The position numbers were made by a program, and so were the translations under genes. The notes under the pieces were generated by a model, which was given only the letters and a program-made list of their open reading frames with translations, was not told the DNA's origin and made no database searches. Shown one piece after another: positions 44,880-50,069 of a DNA stretch of 50,069 nt; the stretch's first letter is position 1; every line of letters begins with the position of its first letter. The stretch comes from Halopenitus sp041821145 (GTDB taxonomy: Archaea; Halobacteriota; Halobacteria; Halobacteriales; Haloferacaceae), in assembly GCF_041821145.1 (NCBI RefSeq), contig NZ_JBGUBC010000020.1, forward strand, positions 1 to 50,069, given 5' to 3'.

Positions 44880-45730
44880 TGGCTCGAATCGAATTCGGTG
44901 GTCACGGTCGACTTTTCGAGGGCCTCGGATCGGCAAGCGATCCGACGCTCGCCCAGAGTACAGCCGCCGAGGCGATCGGGATCGTTCCTCCCCGCATCTG
45001 GCTCGCGCTGGTACTCGTTGTATTCGGTGTCATCGCGGGGTACGTGGTTCAGATCGTCAATCGACGCCTCCTCGAACGAGCCGGAGTGCCCGAGGCGATC
45101 GAGGGGACTGCCTTCGAGCGCACCACCCGTGAGTTCGGGCTGTCGACGGTCACTATCATCGCGAAGCTGTCGAACTACTTCATCGTCGGCATCGCCGTGC
45201 TCATGGCCCTGTCAGTCGCCGAGATCCAGTACGTCGAGCTGTTCTGGGTGGATGTTGCCACGTTCGTTCCCCGGCTCTTCGTTGCGCTCATCGTGCTCGT
45301 CGTCGGCATCGTCGCTGGCGATAAACTCGAGTTGTACGTCGCGGAGCGACTGAAGGGAATAAAGCTCCCGGAGACGGGCATCATCCCGACGATCGCGAAA
45401 TATAGCGTCGTCTACGTCGCGATCCTGATCGCACTCGGACAGATCGGCGTCGCGACGCTCGCGTTGATCGTTCTGCTTGCAGCGTATGCGTTCGCACTCG
45501 TCGTTCTGACGGCGATCGCGACCAAGGACCTGCTTGCGGCCGCCGCTGCCGGCGTCTTCTTGCTTTTGTCCCAGCCGTACGGGATCGGCGACGAGATAAA
45601 AGTCGCCGGCCGCCGTGGGATCGTCCAGGAAATCGATCTGTTCGTGACCCACATCGATACCGACGGCGAAGAACACATCCTTCCCAACCACGCCGTGTTC
45701 CGCGAGGGGATCGTTCGGATCCGCGAGTGA
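44879..45730 (+). CDS. Small MscS-like mechanosensitive ion channel
   Basis: A 283-residue integral membrane protein. The first predicted helix is at about 41-60 (WLALVLVVFGVIAGYVVQIV), with further helices near 95-115, 125-145 and 175-220. The MscS-type pore-lining and beta region follows (LLAAAAAGVFLLLSQPYGIGDEIKVAGRRGIVQEIDLFVTHI), with the conserved GDEI, G-x-V-x-EI and the LPNHAVF motif. These channels open under membrane tension and release osmolytes. It lacks the large C-terminal cytosolic vestibule of E. coli MscS, as many archaeal forms do. It is coupled to dacZ by a one-base overlap, suggesting c-di-AMP-related osmotic control. Confidence 0.88.
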   Translation: MARIEFGGHGRLFEGLGSASDPTLAQSTAAEAIGIVPPRIWLALVLVVFGVIAGYVVQIVNRRLLERAGVPEAIEGTAFERTTREFGLSTVTIIAKLSNYFIVGIAVLMALSVAEIQYVELFWVDVATFVPRLFVALIVLVVGIVAGDKLELYVAERLKGIKLPETGIIPTIAKYSVVYVAILIALGQIGVATLALIVLLAAYAFALVVLTAIATKDLLAAAAAGVFLLLSQPYGIGDEIKVAGRRGIVQEIDLFVTHIDTDGEEHILPNHAVFREGIVRIRE

Positions 45731-45755
45731 ACGGGCGTGGGTCGGTGACGGTGGG

Positions 45756-46454
45756 TCACTCGCCCGCCGATCGATCCTCGTCTATCCCTCCGCGCGGAGA
45801 CCGATCTTCATCCTGCCCTCCGCGCGGAGACCGATCGGAGTCCGCCCGCGAGACGATCTCCGCCGGTACGCCGGCGACGGTCGTCCCCGGCGGCACGTCC
45901 TCGACGACGAGTGAGTTCGCGGCGACCTGTGCGTCCTCGCCGACTGTCACTCCGGGTAACACGATCGCGCCGGCGCCGATCATCGCCCGCTGCCCGATCA
46001 CGATATCCCCGAGTCGGTACTCATCCTGGAGGAACTCGTGGCAAAGCAGCGTGGCGTCGTAGCCGATGATCGCGTCATCCTCGACGGTGATCCGCGCGGG
46101 CCAGAAGACGTCCGGTGTCGACTCGAGTCCCCACGAGACGCCCTGCCCAACCGAGATCCCGATCCGACGGAACAGCCAGTTCTTGAGCCGGAGGCTTGGT
46201 GAAACCCGACACAGGAGAATGACGAGATAATTGCGAATCACTGCAAGCGGCGATCGCTTCTCGGGCCAGGCCCAAAGCGAATTCCGCGGACCGGAGACGC
46301 CGATCCGCGTGAGTCGCTCGTGTCGACGTTCGACTGCCGGATCGCTACGGTCGCCATCGCGTTGGTCGCTTCCCTCCTGGCGGGTGTCCTCGCCGGTATC
46401 CTGATCCTCGCGTGTATCGGGATCGTCAGGCGGGGCGTGGCCGTCGTCGTTCAC
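45756..46454 (-). CDS. Hexapeptide-repeat acyltransferase (left-handed beta-helix)
   Basis: A 232-residue protein of the acetyltransferase/maltose-O-acetyltransferase-like group. The left-handed beta-helix lies at about 125-205, with hexapeptide rungs in AIIGYDATLL, IVIGQRAMIGAGAIVLPGVT and VGEDAQVAANSLVV, ending in the conserved PPGTTVAGVPAEIV. The LVILLCRVSPSLRLKNWLFRRIG segment before it is amphipathic and may touch the membrane. GTG at 46,454 is chosen as the start because a TTTAAG box lies about 27 bp upstream; the longer frame to 46,571 would overlap the divergent membrane-protein gene. A repeated DRSPRGG/DRSAGE tail ends the protein. The sugar or lipid substrate is unknown. Confidence 0.82.
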   Translation of the reverse strand: MNDDGHAPPDDPDTREDQDTGEDTRQEGSDQRDGDRSDPAVERRHERLTRIGVSGPRNSLWAWPEKRSPLAVIRNYLVILLCRVSPSLRLKNWLFRRIGISVGQGVSWGLESTPDVFWPARITVEDDAIIGYDATLLCHEFLQDEYRLGDIVIGQRAMIGAGAIVLPGVTVGEDAQVAANSLVVEDVPPGTTVAGVPAEIVSRADSDRSPRGGQDEDRSPRGGIDEDRSAGE

Positions 46455-46478
46455 GTCGACCGATCGGCGTTGCGCCGG

Positions 46479-46484
46479 CTTAAA
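46479..46484 (-). promoter_or_regulatory. TATA box of the acyltransferase gene
   Basis: On the minus strand this reads TTTAAG, about 27 bp before the GTG start. It is what decides that start. Confidence 0.55.
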
Positions 46485-46532
46485 GACTCGCGCTCGAACG
46501 TCGAACCGACGGTTCGATCCCGCCAGAAGTTC

Positions 46533-46538
46533 TATATC
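46533..46538 (+). promoter_or_regulatory. TATA box of the DUF7544-like gene
   Basis: TATATC lies 25 bp before the ATG at 46,560. With the minus-strand box at 46,479 it makes the 105-bp spacer a compact divergent promoter. Confidence 0.55.
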
Positions 46539-46559
46539 GTTCGTGGATCTCGTTTCGAT

Positions 46560-47567
46560 ATGGCCCTCCACGCCGTAGACGACATCGATGACGCGTACGA
46601 AGCGACACGTTCGTTCCTGGTTCCGATCCAGGCTCGTCGGTGGCTCAAACTCGCCCTCGTGGCGTTCTTCATCGGCGGCGGCATGAACGTTCCAACCGCG
46701 CAGTTCAACACCTCGAGCGGAACCGGACCCACGGGGACGCCGCCGGCCGAGATCCCGCCGATGCTATCGGACAACCTCGTTCCGATCATCGCGATCGTTG
46801 GCGTCACCATCCTCGTGCTCGTGTTGGCGTTCGGACTGATCGGGGCGATCATGGAGTTCGTGTTCATCGAATCGCTGCGACGCGAAGCCGTCTCTATCAG
46901 GGAGTACTGGAGCGATCGATGGCCACAGGGGCTTCGACTCTTCGGATTTCGGATCCTCATCGGGCTTCCCGTGTTGGGGTTCATTCTCGGCTGGATGGCG
47001 CTTTTTTTCGCGCCGATGGTTCTCGGTGTCGGTGAACCGCTCATATCGGTCGCGGTTCTGTTCGTCGGCTTCGCGTTTCTGTTCGTGATCGGACTCCTGT
47101 TCGGGTTGGTGAACGGGTTTACGACCGTCTTCGTCGTTCCGATCATGATTCAGCAAGACTCCGGCGTCGTGGCCGGCTGGCGGCGACTCTGGGAGTCGAT
47201 CAAAACCGACTGGAAGCAGTATCTCGTCTATGCCGTTCTCGCGGTCGTGTTGAACATGGTGACCGGCTTGATCGCCATGTTTGCTACGGGAATGGTCGCG
47301 CTCGTTCTGCTCGTTCCACTTGCCCTTCTGGCCGGGATCATCCACCTCACTGTCTCGGTGGGATCGACGATCGGGATGGCGATCCTCGCCGTGTTCGTCC
47401 TCCTGTTCGTCCTCGTCATGATGGTCGTGTGGGCGTTGGTCCAGGTGCCCATCCTCGCGTATCTCAGATATTACGCGCTGCTCGTACTCGGCGACATCGA
47501 CGAATCGTTGGATCTCATCCCCGAGCAACGATCGGCCATCCGATCGTCGGATCCCTCCCACGGCTAA
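46560..47567 (+). CDS. Multi-pass membrane protein (DUF7544-like)
   Basis: The 335-residue protein starts MALHAVDDIDDAYEATRSFL, the typical opening of a haloarchaeal family annotated as DUF7544, and has five or six hydrophobic segments (for example about 35-50, 75-100, 135-185, 220-260, 270-300) with a WLKLALVAFFIGGG entry. No catalytic motif was seen; the function is unknown. Its stop codon lies in the loop of an 8-bp hairpin. It is divergent from the acyltransferase gene. Confidence 0.82.
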   Translation: MALHAVDDIDDAYEATRSFLVPIQARRWLKLALVAFFIGGGMNVPTAQFNTSSGTGPTGTPPAEIPPMLSDNLVPIIAIVGVTILVLVLAFGLIGAIMEFVFIESLRREAVSIREYWSDRWPQGLRLFGFRILIGLPVLGFILGWMALFFAPMVLGVGEPLISVAVLFVGFAFLFVIGLLFGLVNGFTTVFVVPIMIQQDSGVVAGWRRLWESIKTDWKQYLVYAVLAVVLNMVTGLIAMFATGMVALVLLVPLALLAGIIHLTVSVGSTIGMAILAVFVLLFVLVMMVVWALVQVPILAYLRYYALLVLGDIDESLDLIPEQRSAIRSSDPSHG

Positions 47568-47576
47568 CGCCGTGGG
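47557..47576. repeat. Perfect hairpin at the end of the DUF7544-like gene
   Basis: CCCACGGC-TAAC-GCCGTGGG: an 8-bp GC-rich stem whose loop contains the TAA stop. Similar CCCACGGC hairpins are, from memory, found at ends of haloarchaeal IS200/IS605-type elements, so this may be an insertion scar; it may also help end transcription. The following 100 bp to the phosphate permease stop shows no gene. Confidence 0.5.
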
Positions 47577-47676
47577 CTTCCTCCTTGCATCTCTGTGAAA
47601 GACGGACGAGAAGACCGATCGGAATTCCGGTCGACCCCATCAAGAGGACACGTGCCCCGGACGTTACGCAACGCAA

Positions 47677-48849
47677 TCAGGTTCCCGGAACGGGCACGAC
47701 GACGAAGAACCCGTAGGAAAGAGCCAACGACACCGTCGGTCCGACGATCCACATCGACACGTACTTTGCGATCGCCAGGGGATTGAACAGGTCGCCCACT
47801 TCGAGGACCTCCTGGGGTTCCGGTTCCCCGATATCAGGGGCTGGAACGTCCGGGTCCGCGGTCAAAGCCCCCGTCTCGATCTCCACATCAGCCTCGCCAC
47901 GGACGGCATCGCGTGCAGAAATCGGTCGAGTGGCTCGCCCCCAGCCGAGACCAACGATCGTCATTACCATCGCCATCACGAGACTGATCGGAATCCCGGC
48001 ATACGAAAGCGTAGTCGTGATCGTCGCGGCGGTGGCCATAACGAGAAGCGCCGCAAGGAGTGGAATATCCGTGAGTTCGGTTCCGACGGATTCCATCGTT
48101 CGCCGAGCGATCGTGAACCCACCAATTCCGATGGCGACCGTCGCGATAAAGATCGCGCTGTTCGTTCCGATCGCCGCACTACTCACCAGCGGCGCAACCG
48201 CGTTCGGCACGTTGCTCGCGCCCGCGCTGAACGCCATGTAGCAACCGATGATCAGGACAACGATCGTGCCAAGGAGTTCATTGCGCGTCGTGTTCGGGCC
48301 AATCACCGGCGTCGGGACCGTCCCAGTCCGATCGAGCGCGATCAGCGCCCCGTCCGTCGAGACGATATCGAACCGCTCGTTGAGCGCCGGGTAAAGATAC
48401 CGACCGAGGATACCGCCGATCCAGAAGCCGATGACGGGCGTGACGATCCACCAGGCGACGATCCGGCCGATCGTATCGAAATTGAGCGTGCCGGTCGCAA
48501 GTCCGAGTCCCGCGATCGACCCCACGGTCGTCATCGACGTGGGCACCGGCACGCCGAACACGTTAGCGATGAGAATTCCGAACCCGATGAAGAAGAGAAC
48601 GGCGACCCCGGCCTCCAGCGAGATCGGGATCGCGATGATGTCGCCCGCGAGCGTGTCCATGACGTTCCGCCCGACCGTCCATCCCCCTAAAAAGACGAAG
48701 AACGTCATGAGACCGGCCGCAAGCGCCTTTGAGACGATACCAGCACCGACCGACGGTCCCCACGCGATCCCGGTGGATGACCCCCCGATATTGAACCCAA
48801 CGAAAACCGACGCAACGATACCGACTAACAAGATTACCCCAAGAGACAT
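47677..48849 (-). CDS. PiT-family inorganic phosphate permease
   Basis: A 390-residue transporter, likely moving phosphate with a cation across the cytoplasmic membrane. About ten hydrophobic segments are visible. The second signature GASNVPNAVAPL is close to the PiT consensus (GANDVANA type), while the first is replaced by FNIGGSSTGIAWGPSVGAG, a form I recall in haloarchaea. An acidic loop (TADPDVPAPDIGEPEPQEV) lies before the last membrane segment. The ATG at 48,849 (MSLGVIL) starts directly before the first membrane helix; the longer frame to 48,903 adds Cys-rich residues that do not fit. It is divergent from a universal stress protein gene, a common haloarchaeal pairing. Confidence 0.85.
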   Translation of the reverse strand: MSLGVILLVGIVASVFVGFNIGGSSTGIAWGPSVGAGIVSKALAAGLMTFFVFLGGWTVGRNVMDTLAGDIIAIPISLEAGVAVLFFIGFGILIANVFGVPVPTSMTTVGSIAGLGLATGTLNFDTIGRIVAWWIVTPVIGFWIGGILGRYLYPALNERFDIVSTDGALIALDRTGTVPTPVIGPNTTRNELLGTIVVLIIGCYMAFSAGASNVPNAVAPLVSSAAIGTNSAIFIATVAIGIGGFTIARRTMESVGTELTDIPLLAALLVMATAATITTTLSYAGIPISLVMAMVMTIVGLGWGRATRPISARDAVRGEADVEIETGALTADPDVPAPDIGEPEPQEVLEVGDLFNPLAIAKYVSMWIVGPTVSLALSYGFFVVVPVPGT

Positions 48850-48946
48850 ACGGTGGATCTTTTGGTGAAGAACACAAGAACATTCCGAACAGATACGTCT
48901 CACCGGAGGCTGAAGACGACGGTCTAAGCTCCGAAAGGCGGATCAA

Positions 48947-48954
48947 CTATTTAC
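48947..48954 (+). promoter_or_regulatory. TATA box of the UspA-type gene
   Basis: CTATTTAC is about 28 bp before the ATG at 48,978 in the 128-bp divergent spacer. Confidence 0.5.
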
Positions 48955-48977
48955 AGTCGTCCACCGATGATCGATAT

Positions 48978-49397
48978 ATGATCGATCGCATTCTCGTTCC
49001 AATGGACGATTCCGAGATGGCACAGAAAGCACTACGGTACGCACTCGAAGCCTACCAGGACGCCGACATAACGGTGTTACACGTCGTCGGCAAAATGTCA
49101 CCGATGATGGGGGAGATCGTCGGACTCGCGCTCGAAGAGGACTTCCAGACCGCAGCCGAGGAACGAGCCGACGATATCTTCACTACCGCTCGGGAGATCG
49201 CTGCGGAGTACAACGCCGAGATCGACACGACGGTCGCGATCGGCCATCCGGCACGGACGATCGTCAAGAAGTCGGAGGCGTTTGATACGGTCGTGTTAGG
49301 GAGCCACAGTGGCTCGATCGCGGATCGACTGTTCGTCGGGAACGTTGCCGAAGACGTGTTCCGTCGGGCCCCGGTGCCGGTCACGGTCGTCCGCTGA
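48978..49397 (+). CDS. UspA-family universal stress protein
   Basis: A 139-residue single-domain Usp fold. It opens with IDRILVPMDDSEMAQKALRYAL and ends with the ATP-binding type motif GSHSGSIADRLFVGNVAEDV (G-x2-G-x9-G then S/N) and VPVTVVR. The protein is cytosolic and typically dimeric. It lies beside a phosphate permease, where Usp proteins often tune transporter function or stress response; this is inferred from context. Length is standard. Confidence 0.93.
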   Translation: MIDRILVPMDDSEMAQKALRYALEAYQDADITVLHVVGKMSPMMGEIVGLALEEDFQTAAEERADDIFTTAREIAAEYNAEIDTTVAIGHPARTIVKKSEAFDTVVLGSHSGSIADRLFVGNVAEDVFRRAPVPVTVVR

Positions 49398-49408
49398 GAT
49401 CACTCGGA

Positions 49409-50014
49409 TCAACGGCCCTCTGAGTCAGTTTCCGAGTCATCCTCACCGGTCTCATCGTCCCCGGCGTCCTCGTCGGCACTCTCGTCGATCGTTTCGATCT
49501 TCTCTTTGGTCTCGCCGATGGCTTCTTCGAGTTCGCCTTTCGTCTTGTCGATGGTCTCCTCGACCTCGTCTTTGCGGGGCCGCCGCTCGACGCGCTCGTT
49601 TACTTCCTCGACCTTTTCGGTGACTCGACTGACTTCATCGCTAACCGTTTCCTCGACGGATTCAGCGACCGTCTCACCGACCTGCTTTTCCACGGACTCA
49701 GCGACCGTCTCGCCGACTTCCTTCTCGACGGATTCAGCGACCGTCTCGCCGACCTGTTTTTCGACGGAGTCGGAGACCTCTTTGGTGACTTTTTCGGTCA
49801 CCGTTTCCTCGACGGCCTCGACGACTTCGGCGGTCATCCACTGGGGGTCGAGTCGGGACATCTTCCACCCAACGTGAATCCCATATCCGAGAAACACACC
49901 GATGCCGAACGTGATTCCGGTACGGATTCCGACGACGATCATAAGACCGATCGCAACCACGAACAATACACCATAGGAGAGATCAACGAGAGCGTCGATG
50001 CGATATGGATCCAT
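49409..50014 (-). CDS. Membrane-anchored repeat protein
   Basis: A 201-residue protein with one hydrophobic N-terminal stretch (about 11-45, LSYGVLFVVAIGLMIVVGIR and a second half GVFLGYGIHVGWKM), so one or two membrane helices. A long amphipathic helical region follows, with three 12-residue repeats of the SVEKQVGETVAE type, then charged coiled coil and a Glu/Asp-rich tail. The family is not recognised. The repeat resembles apolipoprotein- or LEA-like amphipathic helices that lie along membranes. A shorter start is not suggested. The remaining 55 bp to the window end show only its upstream region. Confidence 0.78.
   Translation of the reverse strand: MDPYRIDALVDLSYGVLFVVAIGLMIVVGIRTGITFGIGVFLGYGIHVGWKMSRLDPQWMTAEVVEAVEETVTEKVTKEVSDSVEKQVGETVAESVEKEVGETVAESVEKQVGETVAESVEETVSDEVSRVTEKVEEVNERVERRPRKDEVEETIDKTKGELEEAIGETKEKIETIDESADEDAGDDETGEDDSETDSEGR
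49661..49768 (-). repeat. Three tandem 36-bp coding repeats
   Basis: Units at 49,661-49,696, 49,697-49,732 and 49,733-49,768 encode 12-residue amphipathic repeats differing at only a few positions (EKQ versus EKE). Confidence 0.85.
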
Positions 50015-50069
50015 AGTTGTTAGTTCCGTGCGACGTTGTTTTTACTTACCGAAACGCTGCCCTATCACG

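Noticed and set aside
45780..45840. Repeated CTCCGCGCGGAGACCGATC in the acyltransferase 3' end as a regulatory palindrome
   Set aside because: The two copies are in frame and encode the DRSPRGG tail, so a coding repeat is the simpler reading.
1..50069. CRISPR array or cas genes
   Set aside because: No regularly spaced direct repeats were seen; the tandem repeats found are in coding frames. The RecB-like domains belong to AddAB-type proteins, not Cas4.
1..50069. rRNA or tRNA genes
   Set aside because: None recognised by eye on either strand.

Overview
The window reads as haloarchaeal DNA: very acidic proteins, leaderless-type promoters (a TATA-like box about 25-30 bp before the start codon) and archaeal families such as an RPA with an RPA-associated protein, DacZ diadenylate cyclase, DUF7342-type winged-helix proteins and an SNJ2-type integrase. 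It splits into two unlike halves that meet near position 34,550.

Positions 1 to about 34,550 look like the right part of a genomic island whose left end lies outside the window. From the left it holds: the C-terminal part of an Lhr-type helicase; a long prokaryotic Argonaute (pAgo) related to NgAgo with all four PIWI acidic residues; and, converging on it, a 15-kb run of seven same-strand genes read right to left as mre11, rad50, nurA, a HAS-barrel-like gene, herA, addB-like and addA-like. Next come an Mrr-type nuclease, a two-gene adenine methyltransferase unit, a DUF7342 regulator with a frameshifted partner, an integrase cassette, a 900-bp inverted-repeat-bounded segment carrying a PD-(D/E)XK gene, a full-length XPD/Rad3-type helicase, a three-gene cassette (Panacea/SocA-like protein, PD-(D/E)XK protein, and a protein with a TGT-like CxCxxC motif), and a zinc-ribbon protein.

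At about 34,550 the sequence enters the middle of another XPD/Rad3 gene that lacks its ATPase and Fe-S half. I infer that the island, or a rearrangement at its edge, broke the host helicase gene. From there the window is high-GC core chromosome: the archaeal riboflavin-pathway reductase; rpa1, rpap1, a phosphoesterase and lhr in one probable operon; dacZ with an MscS-like channel; a hexapeptide acyltransferase divergent from a membrane protein; a PiT-type phosphate permease divergent from a UspA protein; and a membrane-anchored repeat protein.

The most interesting part is the left 19 kb. A catalytically intact-looking Argonaute sits beside three DNA-end-processing machines that are usually encoded separately (Mre11-Rad50, HerA-NurA, AddAB-like). 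I propose that these act together on invading DNA ends or in supplying Argonaute guides. That is inference from gene content and proximity. Family calls were made by eye from motifs, without database searches.
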